64,000 nucleotides of DNA, taken from Acidocella aquatica (lineage in GTDB: Bacteria > Pseudomonadota > Alphaproteobacteria > Acetobacterales > Acetobacteraceae). The stretch covers positions 306,617 through 370,616 of the forward strand of contig NZ_BSOS01000067.1 of the NCBI RefSeq assembly GCF_030160635.1. The letters run 5' to 3'. How positions within the stretch are numbered: position 1 is the stretch's first letter; every line of letters begins with the position of its first letter. Positions 16,529 through 26,024 of this stretch are shown here, piece after piece. Under the pieces are notes generated by a model that ran no database searches, had not been told where the DNA came from, and saw only the letters and a list, made by a program, of their open reading frames with translations. A program made the translations under genes and the position numbers.

Positions 16529-18379
16529 TTACCGGCGGGTTAGTTGGGTGACATCACGCACGGCGCCGCGGGCGGCGCTGGTGGTGAGGGCGGCGTAGGC
16601 TTGCAATGCCTGGGAGACCACGCGGGTGCGGTTGGGCTTCCAGGCATCCGGGCCGCGGGCCTCCATGGCGAGGCGGCGGGCGGCCAGGGTTTCAACTGAC
16701 AAGGCGGCGCGCAGGATGCGGTTGGGGATGTCGATTTCGATGGTGTCGCCTTCTTCCAACAGGCCGATGTCGCCGCCTTCGGCGGCTTCGGGGGAGACGT
16801 GGCCGATGGAGAGGCCCGCTGTGCCGCCGGAGAAGCGGCCGTCAGTCACCAAAGCGCAGACTTTGCCCAGGCCTTTGGATTTGAGGTAGCTGGTGGGGTA
16901 GAGCATCTCCTGCATGCCGGGGCCGCCTTTGGGGCCTTCGTAGCGGATGATCACCACATCGCCCGCGACGATGCGGTTGCCGAGGATGGCGGAGACCGCG
17001 TCGTCCTGGCTCTCAAAAATGCGCGCGGGGCCGGTGAAGACCAGGGCGGAGGGGTCAACCCCCGCGGTTTTGACGATGGCGCCGTCGAGCGCGATGTTGC
17101 CGGAGAGGACGGCGAGGCCGCCATCGGGGCTGAAGGCGTGGGCGATGTCGCGGATGACGCCTTTTGAACGGTCGAGGTCCAGCTCGTCATAACGGCGGCT
17201 CTGGCTGAAGGCCTGGGTGGTGCGGATGCCGCCGGGGGCGGCGAGGTAGAGGCTGCGGGCGGCGTCAGAGGCGGGGCCTGCGATGTCCCACTGGGCGATG
17301 GCCTCGCCGACGCTGGGGGTGTGGACGGTGGGCAGGCTTGTGTGGATCAGCCCGGCGCGGCTGAGTTCGCCCAAAATGGCGAAGATGCCGCCGGCGCGGT
17401 GGACGTCCTCCATGTGGACATCGGATTTTGAGGGCGCGACCTTGCAGAGATTGGGGACGCGGCGGGAGAGATGGTCGATGTCTTCCATGGTGAAGGGGAT
17501 TTCGCCCTCATGCGCGGCGGCGAGCAGGTGGAGCACCGTGTTGGTGGAGCCGCCCATGGCGATGTCAAGCGACATGGCGTTCTGGAAGGCCTCGAAACTG
17601 GCGATGGAGCGGGGGAGGACGCTGGCGTCGTCCTGCTCGTACCAGCGTTTGGCAAGTTTCACGATGGTGCGGCCGGCTTCGAGGAAGAGCTCACGGCGGT
17701 CAGCGTGGGTGGCGAGCAGGCTGCCGTTGCCGGGCAGGGAGAGGCCGAGCGCCTCGGTGAGGCAGTTCATGGAATTGGCGGTGAACATGCCCGAGCAAGA
17801 GCCGCAGGTGGGGCAGGCGGAGCGCTCGACGGCATCGGTTTCGGCGTCAGTCACCGAAGGGTCAGCCGCGGCGACCATGGCGGTGATGAGGTCGGCGCGC
17901 TCAGTTTTGCCGCCGTGGATGTATTTGCCGGCTTCCATCGGGCCGCCGGAGACGAAGACGGTGGGGATGTTGAGGCGCATCGCGGCCATGAGCATGCCGG
18001 GGGTGATTTTGTCGCAGTTGGAGATGCAGACCAGGGCGTCGGCGCAATGGGCGTTGACCATGTATTCGACGGAATCAGCGATCAGCTCGCGCGAGGGCAG
18101 GCTGTAGAGCATCCCGGAATGGCCCATGGCGATGCCGTCATCGACCGCGATGGTGTTGAATTCCTTGGCGACGCCGCCAACGGACTCGATCTCGCGGGCG
18201 ACCATCTGGCCGAGGTCTTTCAGGTGGACGTGGCCGGGGACGAACTGGGTGAAGGAATTGGCGATGGCGATGATGGGTTTGCCGAAATCGCCGTCCTGCA
18301 TGCCGGTGGCGCGCCAGAGGCTGCGCGCGCCTGCCATGTTGCGGCCGTGGGTGGTGGTGCGGGAGCGGTATGCCGGCAT
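16529..18379 (-). CDS. ilvD: Dihydroxy-acid dehydratase
   Basis: A 616-residue enzyme that dehydrates 2,3-dihydroxy-isovalerate and 2,3-dihydroxy-3-methylvalerate in valine/isoleucine synthesis. It shows the N-terminal [16 protein letters not shown], Fe-S cluster cysteines in [13 protein letters not shown] and [19 protein letters not shown], and C-terminal [12 protein letters not shown] and [25 protein letters not shown]. The length fits the IlvD/Edd family. The [11 protein letters not shown] pattern and the C-terminal signature favour IlvD over Edd. It is monocistronic here. The substrate could in principle be a sugar acid, as in some relatives. Confidence 0.95.
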   Translation of the reverse strand: MPAYRSRTTTHGRNMAGARSLWRATGMQDGDFGKPIIAIANSFTQFVPGHVHLKDLGQMVAREIESVGGVAKEFNTIAVDDGIAMGHSGMLYSLPSRELIADSVEYMVNAHCADALVCISNCDKITPGMLMAAMRLNIPTVFVSGGPMEAGKYIHGGKTERADLITAMVAAADPSVTDAETDAVERSACPTCGSCSGMFTANSMNCLTEALGLSLPGNGSLLATHADRRELFLEAGRTIVKLAKRWYEQDDASVLPRSIASFEAFQNAMSLDIAMGGSTNTVLHLLAAAHEGEIPFTMEDIDHLSRRVPNLCKVAPSKSDVHMEDVHRAGGIFAILGELSRAGLIHTSLPTVHTPSVGEAIAQWDIAGPASDAARSLYLAAPGGIRTTQAFSQSRRYDELDLDRSKGVIRDIAHAFSPDGGLAVLSGNIALDGAIVKTAGVDPSALVFTGPARIFESQDDAVSAILGNRIVAGDVVIIRYEGPKGGPGMQEMLYPTSYLKSKGLGKVCALVTDGRFSGGTAGLSIGHVSPEAAEGGDIGLLEEGDTIEIDIPNRILRAALSVETLAARRLAMEARGPDAWKPNRTRVVSQALQAYAALTTSAARGAVRDVTQLTRR

Positions 18380-18591
18380 GGGGTGTGTCCTAATTGGTGT
18401 CGTCCAGGGGGCATAAATTCACCTGTTTGCGGGCAAAGGCAAGCTTGCGCGCGGCGGGGGCGGGCCGGGGAAAATTTTCCAGATCATTTTATTGTGAATT
18501 GTAAATGATCGGAGGGATCGAATACAATTAAAGGTGAATAGATTCATTAAGTCGCTCCTCTCAAGGTTGTGACAGTAAATTGGGAGCGCTC

Positions 18592-19986
18592 ATGTCTGTT
18601 TTAACTGAGACTTATACTGGCGTGGCTGAGTTGGTCACCCTTTCCAGCGCTGGGAGCTATGTGCTGACTGCCGACGGTGGGACTGGGGGGGGTAGCACCT
18701 CTGGTGGTGTTGGCGGGGATGGGGCCATGGTTTCTGGCACATTTGCGCTGACGGCCGGGACGGTGCTGGAGATTGTAGTTGGTGGTGCAGGGGCGGTTGG
18801 AACCGCCGGCGGCGGCGGTGGTGGCGGCGGGAGTTTTATTTTTGATGAGACGACCGGGAAGCTGCTGGAAGCGGCCGGCGGTGGCGGCGGCAGCAGCTTT
18901 TTGGCGGGCTATTTGGGCGGTGGCGGGGTGATTACCAACGCTGGCGCATCAGGGGTCATAAGCACGATGAACGCTTATCCATTATTGGCTACTGATACCA
19001 ATGAAGGCGTGGGGATGGGTGGTGTTGGCGGGTCTGGCGGGTCTGGCGGTGTGGACCTGATCTATGCGGCCAATGGCGGCGGTGGCGGCGGGGTTAGCGG
19101 CAATGGCACGAATGGGGTCGCCGTTGCCGGGACGCGCGGTGTGGGCGACGGTGGTACCGGCGGGAATGGCGGGTTTTTACTGCCGGGTGCCGGGGGCGTG
19201 GGGTATGGGCTGAGTGGCAATGGCGGATTTGGCGGCGGCGGTGGCGGCGGTTGGACGGGCGGTGGCGGCGGTGGCGGGTATAGCGGTGGTGGTGGCGGCA
19301 GCTATTACGGCGGCGGTGGTGGTGGGTCTTTCGTGGCCACCAATGCCAGCGCGCCGGTGTTGACGGCGGCGGTGAACGCGGCGGGTAACGGCGGGGTGGT
19401 GATTTCTCCGGCATGTTTCACCGCGGGCACGGGTATTCGCACGCCGGGCGGCGATGTGGCGGTGGAGACGCTGCAGGCGGGCGATGAGGTTTGTTTGAGC
19501 GATGGCGGGGTGGCGCGGGTTACCTGGCTGGGAGTGCAGAGTGTGTCCACCCGCTTTGGCGATCCGATGCGGGTGTTGCCAGTGCGCGTTAAGGCCGGGG
19601 CGCTGGGCGAGGGTGTGCCGGGGCGTGATCTGCTGGTTTCAGGTGAGCATGCGTTGTTCGTGGATGGCATATTGGCCCAGGCCGGAGCGCTGGTGAACGG
19701 GGTTTCAGTGGTGCGTGAGCATGATGTGCCCGAGGTGTTCCGGTATTATCATGTGGAGCTGGCGGCGCATGCGTTGTTGGTGGCGGAGAACACGCCGGCG
19801 GAGAGTTTCGTCGATAATGTGGACCGGGGCGTTTTTGAGAACTGGATGGGACGCGAGGCGCCGGTTCGGATTGTGGAAATGGAATATCCGCGTGCGAAGG
19901 CGGCGCGGCAGGTGCCGCGGGCGATGCGGGAGCGGTTGCTGGCGCGCGGCCTGGCGCTTTTTGGCGCGCGGGAAAGGGCGGCTTGA
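18592..19986 (+). CDS. Glycine-rich Hint-domain (Hedgehog/intein) protein
   Basis: A 464-residue protein in two parts. Residues ~20-275 are dominated by glycine (long GGG/GGxGG runs), a probable adhesive or structural region. Residues ~285-440 form a Hint module: it starts with the nucleophile-type CFTAGTGIRTPGG, contains the His motif VSGEHALFVDG, and ends ENTPAESFVDN, as in the Hint_2 family. Such modules can self-cleave; no second splice junction is visible, so protein splicing is unlikely. I use the ATG at 18592, which has GGGAG upstream, rather than a TTG at 18580. No signal peptide is evident. The G+C-rich glycine codons create tandem DNA repeats. Confidence 0.8.
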   Translation: MSVLTETYTGVAELVTLSSAGSYVLTADGGTGGGSTSGGVGGDGAMVSGTFALTAGTVLEIVVGGAGAVGTAGGGGGGGGSFIFDETTGKLLEAAGGGGGSSFLAGYLGGGGVITNAGASGVISTMNAYPLLATDTNEGVGMGGVGGSGGSGGVDLIYAANGGGGGGVSGNGTNGVAVAGTRGVGDGGTGGNGGFLLPGAGGVGYGLSGNGGFGGGGGGGWTGGGGGGGYSGGGGGSYYGGGGGGSFVATNASAPVLTAAVNAAGNGGVVISPACFTAGTGIRTPGGDVAVETLQAGDEVCLSDGGVARVTWLGVQSVSTRFGDPMRVLPVRVKAGALGEGVPGRDLLVSGEHALFVDGILAQAGALVNGVSVVREHDVPEVFRYYHVELAAHALLVAENTPAESFVDNVDRGVFENWMGREAPVRIVEMEYPRAKAARQVPRAMRERLLARGLALFGARERAA

Positions 19987-20011
19987 GGCTGGAGGGGGGC
20001 TGATGGGGGGA

Positions 20012-20078
20012 GATGCCAGCTTGCGCTGGCATGACGAAAGGGTGTGCGGGGAGATGCCAGCTTGCGCTGGCATGACGA
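20012..20078. repeat. Palindromic repeat family B, copies 2 and 3
   Basis: Two identical 26-base copies (20012-20037 and 20053-20078) of the GATGCCAGC-TTGC-GCTGGCAT-GACGA element lie in tandem between the convergent Hint and rho genes. Each forms a strong small hairpin. Confidence 0.85.
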
Positions 20079-20099
20079 AGAGGCGGGGGTGATGAAGGG

Positions 20100-20117
20100 A
20101 ACCGGGGGAAGCCCCGG

Positions 20118-20119
<2 letters not shown>
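20100..20119. terminator. Hairpin at the rho 3' end
   Basis: AACCGGGG...CCCCGGTT with a short loop. The TAA stop of rho overlaps the stem. No long T-run follows on the rho strand, so termination efficiency is uncertain. Confidence 0.5.
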
Positions 20120-21392
<1,273 letters not shown>

Positions 21393-21591
21393 GGGTGGTC
21401 CGATCGGGAGTGCGCGCCGGGCGGATGCTGGCGCAAAATGGGCGGTAGGGATGTTTGCAGGCTGAATACAGCCGCGCCGGCACGAATGGCCTGAGCGCTA
21501 CATGAGGGTTTTGCCCTGCAACGTCAAGCTGGGGGTGCGGGGTATGAAATCAATGGTTTCAGGATTGGCGGAAACGGCTTAGACTGGCGGC

Positions 21592-22398
21592 ATGAAAACT
21601 GCTCTTAAAATTGCCCTGTATCAAGGCCCTGGCGCCGTTAATAATCCCGAAGCCGCGTTCGCGCTCATGGAGCGCAAGGCGGCGCAAGCCAAGGCGCTGG
21701 GCGCCGATGTGTTGTTGCTGCCGGAGATGTATCTCTCGGGCTATAATATCGGACCGGAGAATGCGCGCAAATATGCGGTGACGGTGGCGGAGCTGGCGCC
21801 GGCGCGGCGGTTTGCCAGGGAGCAGGGGATTGCGCTGGCGTTTGGCTACCCCGAGCTGGTGGGCGAGAAGGTGGCGAACGCGGTTGTGCTGATCGGCCCG
21901 GATGGGGAGATTTTGCTGAATTACCGCAAGACGCATCTGTTTGGGGCGCTGGACCGGGCGATGTTCAAGGAGGTGGGCACGCAGTTTCCGGTGGCGAAGC
22001 TGGGCGGCTACACCATCGGCCTGCTGATATGTTATGATATTGAGTTTCCCGAGCCGGCGCGGCGGCTGGCGCTGGCGGGGGCGGATATTATATTGATACC
22101 GACGGCGCAGATGGTCCCCTATGACCAGGTGGCGCGGCATGTGATCCCGGCGCGGGCGTATGAGAACCAGGTATACGTGGCGTATGCCAACCATAGCGGC
22201 GAGGACGATGGGCTGAGTTATATCGGGCTTTCCAGCATTTGCGGGCCGGATGGCAAGGTGCTGGCGCTGGCGGGCACGGGTGAGGAGATGTTGCTGGCCG
22301 AGGTGGAGCGGGAGCATCATGCCGCCGTGCGGCGGGCGGACCCGTTGCTGGCGGACCGCAGGCCGGAACTTTATGGGCCGCTGGCGGGTATAAATTAG
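21592..22398 (+). CDS. Nitrilase-superfamily carbon-nitrogen hydrolase
   Basis: A 268-residue hydrolase with the Glu-Lys-Cys triad visible: E in LLPEMYLSGYN, K in NYRKTHLFG, C in GLLICYDIEFPEPARRLA. These enzymes hydrolyse amides or nitriles through a cysteine thioimidate. The spacing and the short length fit amidase branches, such as (R)-amidase or N-carbamyl-amino-acid-amidase types, rather than true nitrilases. It stands upstream of a CBS-domain gene with a 54-base gap. The substrate is unknown. Confidence 0.88.
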   Translation: MKTALKIALYQGPGAVNNPEAAFALMERKAAQAKALGADVLLLPEMYLSGYNIGPENARKYAVTVAELAPARRFAREQGIALAFGYPELVGEKVANAVVLIGPDGEILLNYRKTHLFGALDRAMFKEVGTQFPVAKLGGYTIGLLICYDIEFPEPARRLALAGADIILIPTAQMVPYDQVARHVIPARAYENQVYVAYANHSGEDDGLSYIGLSSICGPDGKVLALAGTGEEMLLAEVEREHHAAVRRADPLLADRRPELYGPLAGIN

Positions 22399-22452
22399 AG
22401 TTTGATCGGGGGGTGGAATGCTCCCATACTCCGGTGCAAAGGAGATGACGCC

Positions 22453-22887
22453 ATGATTTTACAGGCAATTTTAGCCAATAAACCGGCCGGGTTCATAGCC
22501 GTTGCGCCGGATATGCGCATTAGTGCGGTGATTGATATTCTGGCGGAGAAGCATATCGGCGCGGTGCTGGTCGTGAGGCCGCAGAACGATCTGGTTGGTA
22601 TATTGAGCGAGCGGGATGTGGTGCGCACCCTGGCTGCCAGCGCCGCCGCGACGCTGGATATGACCGTTGCGCAGTTGATGACGTCCAACCCCGCGACCGC
22701 CACTTTGGCGACCACGGTGGAGGAGGCGATGGAGCTGATGACCAACGGGCGGTTCCGGCATTTGCCGGTGCTGGAGGATGGCCGGTTGATCGGGCTGGTG
22801 AGCATCGGCGACGTGGTGAAGGCGCGGATCGACCAGCAGAAATACGAGGTGGACACACTGCGGACCTATGTGGTGGGCGGCGCCTGA
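22453..22887 (+). CDS. Two-CBS-domain protein
   Basis: A 144-residue soluble protein built of two CBS motifs: FIAVAPDMRISAVIDILAEKHIGAVLVV and PATATLATTVEEAMELMTNGRFRHLPVL. A DLVGILSERDVVR signature lies between them and GLVSIGDVVKARI closes the second. Paired CBS motifs form a Bateman module that binds adenine nucleotides. The ATG at 22453 is fixed by AAAGGAG at 22438-22444. Stand-alone CBS proteins of this kind are common in Alphaproteobacteria; the partner is unknown. Confidence 0.9.
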   Translation: MILQAILANKPAGFIAVAPDMRISAVIDILAEKHIGAVLVVRPQNDLVGILSERDVVRTLAASAAATLDMTVAQLMTSNPATATLATTVEEAMELMTNGRFRHLPVLEDGRLIGLVSIGDVVKARIDQQKYEVDTLRTYVVGGA

Positions 22888-22899
22888 GCGGGAAACAAG

Positions 22900-23070
22900 C
22901 TAACGCGGGCCGCGCATGATGACGGGGCGCGAGAGTATGGGCCGGCAGCGTGGTTGCTGGCGGGATTGTTCGCGCCAGATTGTCTGGACCTCGCGGTAGC
23001 GGGCGAGTGCCCAGGCGAGGCAGTAGGTGAGCAGGAAAGCCATGAAGGGAAGAAGAACCAGACGGGCCAT
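22900..23070 (-). CDS. Small predicted membrane protein
   Basis: A possible 56-residue protein. It begins MARLVLLPFMAFLLTYCLAW, a single transmembrane helix, and then has a basic, Arg/Pro-rich cytoplasmic tail. GAAGG lies a few bases upstream of the ATG at 23070. It converges with the CBS gene, with only 12 bases between stops. No family is recognised. The same frame stays open upstream to 23301 but would run into the hemA leader, so the short form is preferred. Confidence 0.45.
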   Translation of the reverse strand: MARLVLLPFMAFLLTYCLAWALARYREVQTIWREQSRQQPRCRPILSRPVIMRGPR

Positions 23071-23263
23071 GAGAACCTTCTTTGAGTGTGGATGGTAGGT
23101 TCTTCGTATCGTGAGAGGGTTAATGGGCCGTTTGCGAATTGGGGGTTTTGGGTGGTGAATCCTAATGGCGGCGTAATCTGTTTGCGGCGGGGTTTGATGC
23201 ATGTCATTGACTTGGCCGTTGCTCTGGGTCTTTTCTCCGTGGCAATTCCAACCATGGCCGGTC

Positions 23264-24481
23264 ATGCATAAGTTTCTTGTTAAATGTGATGAAGCTCTCA
23301 AGGAGATTTCGGCGCAGGGGCGCTACCGGCGCTTTGTCGCGCTGGAGAAGCTGGCGGATCGCTTTCCTTATTATTCAGTGACCATGGAGGGGCGGACGCG
23401 CGATATTCTCGTGTGGTCGTCCAATGATTATCTGGCGATGGGAACGGACCCGGTGGTGATTGAGGCGTCCATCGAAGCCGCGCGGCGGATGGGCGCCGGT
23501 GCGGGGGGGACGCGCAATATCGCGGGGTCATCGCCGCTGCATGTGGCGCTGGAGGAAGAGCTGGCGGATTTGCATGGCAAGGATGCGGCGCTGTTGTTCA
23601 CCTCGGGCTATGTCTCGAACCAGGCGACGCTGAGCGCCATTTTAAACTCGCTGCCGGACTGGCATGTGTTCTCCGATGCGCAGAACCATAATTCGATGAT
23701 TGTGGGGATAAAGGACGGGCGCAAGGCGAGCGTGCATGTGTTCAAGCATAACGACATGGCGGATCTGGAGCGGTTGCTGGCGGCGGCGCCGGCGGATGCG
23801 CCCAAGCTGATTGCGTTCGAGAGCGTATATTCGATGGATGGCGATATCGCGCCGCTGAAGGAGATATGCGATCTGGCGGATAGATATAACGCGCTGACGT
23901 ATCTCGACGAGGTGCATGCGGTGGGCATGTATGGCGCGCATGGCGGCGGGGTTTCGGAGCGCGACGGGGTGGCGCACCGGATTACGATTATCGAGGGCAC
24001 GCTGGCCAAGGGGTTTGGCTGCCACGGCGGGTATGTGACCGGGGATTTCAAGGTGCTGGATTATATCCGCTCGGTGGCGGCGGGGTTCATCTTCACCACC
24101 GCGCTGCCGCCGCCCACGGTTGCGGCGGCGCTGGCCTCGGTGCGGATGCTGAAGGCCGATTCCGCGCGCCGGGCCTTGTTGTTTGACCGGGCGGAGACGC
24201 TGAAGGCGAAGTTCCGCGCGGCGGGGCTGCCGGTGATGGCGAGTTCCAGCCATATCGTGCCGTTGATGATCGGCGATGCGGCGAAGGCGACGCAGGTTTC
24301 GATGCGCTTGATCCGTGAGTTTGGCATGTATGCGACACCGATCAACTATCCGACGGTGCCCCAGGGGACCGAGCGGCTGCGTTTTACGCCGGGGCCGAAA
24401 CATAGCGATGCGATGATGGATGAGCTGGTGGGGGCGTTGCAGAAAATTCTGCTGAGCGAGCCTGCCGTTACGGGCGCCTGA
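23264..24481 (+). CDS. hemA: 5-aminolevulinate synthase
   Basis: A 405-residue PLP enzyme that condenses glycine and succinyl-CoA to 5-aminolevulinate, the first step of the C4 heme route typical of Alphaproteobacteria. It carries the glycine-rich [21 protein letters not shown], the cofactor-binding [10 protein letters not shown], and the Schiff-base lysine in [14 protein letters not shown]. The start [12 protein letters not shown] at 23264 matches the family length; the frame is open farther upstream but that part looks unrelated. No strong Shine-Dalgarno is seen. An SDR-like gene follows after 3 bases, suggesting an operon. Confidence 0.95.
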   Translation: MHKFLVKCDEALKEISAQGRYRRFVALEKLADRFPYYSVTMEGRTRDILVWSSNDYLAMGTDPVVIEASIEAARRMGAGAGGTRNIAGSSPLHVALEEELADLHGKDAALLFTSGYVSNQATLSAILNSLPDWHVFSDAQNHNSMIVGIKDGRKASVHVFKHNDMADLERLLAAAPADAPKLIAFESVYSMDGDIAPLKEICDLADRYNALTYLDEVHAVGMYGAHGGGVSERDGVAHRITIIEGTLAKGFGCHGGYVTGDFKVLDYIRSVAAGFIFTTALPPPTVAAALASVRMLKADSARRALLFDRAETLKAKFRAAGLPVMASSSHIVPLMIGDAAKATQVSMRLIREFGMYATPINYPTVPQGTERLRFTPGPKHSDAMMDELVGALQKILLSEPAVTGA

Positions 24482-24484
24482 GCC

Positions 24485-25261
24485 GTGGAGCTGGGGCTTG
24501 AGGGCAGGATTGTCCTTATAACGGGCGGGTCCAAGGGTATTGGATTGGCTTGCGCGCTTGGGTTCGCGGCAGAGGGGGCGCGGGTGGTGATCTGTTCGCG
24601 CGGGCAGGCGAATATTGACGCGGCGCTGCGGGAATTGCCCGGCGCGGTTGGGTTTGCCGCTGATTTGACCGATGCGGCCGCTGCCGCCGCGCTGGTGGCG
24701 CGGGTTGAAGAGGCGGTGGGGCCGGTTGATGTGTTGGTGAACAGCGCCGGGGCGGCGAGGCGCGCGCCGGTGGATGAGCTGACGCCGGCCGCGTGGCGGG
24801 CAGCGATGGATGCCAAGTATTTCAGCTATATTCATGTCATCGACCCGGTGATCAAGCGCATGGCGGCGCGCGGGGCGGGGGTGATTGTGAATGTGATCGG
24901 CAATGGCGGAAAGGTGCCGAACCCGATCCATATCGCGGGCGGGGCGGCCAACGCGGCGCTGATGCTGGCGACGGCGGGGCTGGCTGGTGCGTATGCGGGG
25001 CGCGGTGTGCGGGTGGTGGGCGTAAACCCGGCGGGGACCGAGACGGCGCGGATTGCCGAGGGGTTGCAGGCGGCCGCGCGGGCCGGCGGTGTGAGCCTGG
25101 AAGCGGCGCGGGGGCAGATGCTGGCGGGGATTCCCATTGGCCGGCTGGCGCGGCCGGGCGAGATTGCCGATTTGGTGGTGTTTCTGGCCTCGGCGCGGGC
25201 GGGTTATATCAGCGGTGTGAATGTGACGGTGGATGGTGCGACGGCGCCGATGGTTTTGTAA
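24485..25261 (+). CDS. SDR-like protein lacking the YxxxK motif
   Basis: A 258-residue Rossmann-fold protein starting at GTG, three bases after hemA. The cofactor motif ITGGSKGIG (about residues 12-20) and NSAG are intact, and the C-terminus (GYISGVNVTVDG) is standard SDR. The usual active site is absent: where Ser and YxxxK are expected, the sequence reads VNVIGNGGKVPNPIHIAGGAANAAL, with no Ser, Tyr or Lys in register. It may use another mechanism or act without oxidoreduction. The tight linkage to hemA is noted but does not prove a role in heme synthesis. Confidence 0.78.
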   Translation: MELGLEGRIVLITGGSKGIGLACALGFAAEGARVVICSRGQANIDAALRELPGAVGFAADLTDAAAAAALVARVEEAVGPVDVLVNSAGAARRAPVDELTPAAWRAAMDAKYFSYIHVIDPVIKRMAARGAGVIVNVIGNGGKVPNPIHIAGGAANAALMLATAGLAGAYAGRGVRVVGVNPAGTETARIAEGLQAAARAGGVSLEAARGQMLAGIPIGRLARPGEIADLVVFLASARAGYISGVNVTVDGATAPMVL

Positions 25262-25411
25262 AAGATTTTTGTTGCAAAACGGGACAGGGGGTACATGATT
25301 TTGCGGAATCCCGAAAATCTGTAATAAATTTAACCAGCGGTGTGGCGCGGCCCAACGAGGTGGCGCCGCCGCGAAGTGCCTGACCGATAAAAACCACCGG
25401 AGAGAAACACA

Positions 25412-25963
25412 ATGAAACTTGCCAACCCCGCACCGCTCGGATTGTTTGGATTTGCGCTCACCACCTGGCTGCTCAGCCTGGTCAACGCCGGGTTTCTGCC
25501 CGGGACGTCTGTTCCCCTCGTGCTGGCCATGGCGTTCGCCTTTGGTGGCACCGCGCAGTTTTTCGCCGGGCTGATGGAAATGGCCAAGGGCAATACGTTC
25601 GGCTTTGTTGCGTTCTGCTCTTATGGCGCGTTCTGGTGGAGCTTCGCGCTGTTCGCGAAATTTTTTGGCGACGGCGTGCCGGGTGCGGCTGTTGGCTGGT
25701 ATCTGATTGTTTGGGGCGCGTTCACCTTTGCAATGTGGATCGGCACGTTCGCGCTCAACCGCGCGCTGTTCCTGATCTTCCTGGCGCTGTGGCCGACGTT
25801 TTTCCTGCTCGGGCTGGGGCCGATCACCGGCAATGCGGAGCTGACCACGCTGGGCGGTTATGGCGGGCTGATCACCGCGCTGCTGGCATTCTACCTGGGC
25901 GCTGCCGATATCATCAACGAGGCGCATGGCCGGACCGTACTTCCGGTTGGGGCGCGTTCCTGA
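25412..25963 (+). CDS. satP: SatP-type acetate/succinate transporter
   Basis: A 183-residue inner-membrane protein of the GPR1/FUN34/YaaH family with six hydrophobic helices. The N-terminal NPAPLGLFGFALTTWLL motif is the family signature (NPAPLGL). These form hexameric channels for acetate, succinate and related short-chain acids. An AGAGAAA ribosome-binding region precedes the ATG. It lies 61 bases upstream of an acyl-CoA synthetase gene, which would activate the imported acid. Confidence 0.92.
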   Translation: MKLANPAPLGLFGFALTTWLLSLVNAGFLPGTSVPLVLAMAFAFGGTAQFFAGLMEMAKGNTFGFVAFCSYGAFWWSFALFAKFFGDGVPGAAVGWYLIVWGAFTFAMWIGTFALNRALFLIFLALWPTFFLLGLGPITGNAELTTLGGYGGLITALLAFYLGAADIINEAHGRTVLPVGARS

Positions 25964-26024
25964 GATTTCTGTTCCTGGGGGTGGTTCGCCACCCCCAGAC
26001 CTGATTTTCAAGAAAGAAGAAAAA

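Noticed and set aside
18660..19420. Tandem GGTGGC-type repeats considered as a CRISPR or satellite
   Set aside because: They are in frame and encode glycine runs of the Hint protein; no regular spacer-repeat structure exists.
23642..26011. A 789-codon open frame on the reverse strand across hemA and the SDR-like gene
   Set aside because: It is antisense to well-recognised genes and is rich in Arg/His/Gln, typical of a G+C-driven shadow frame.
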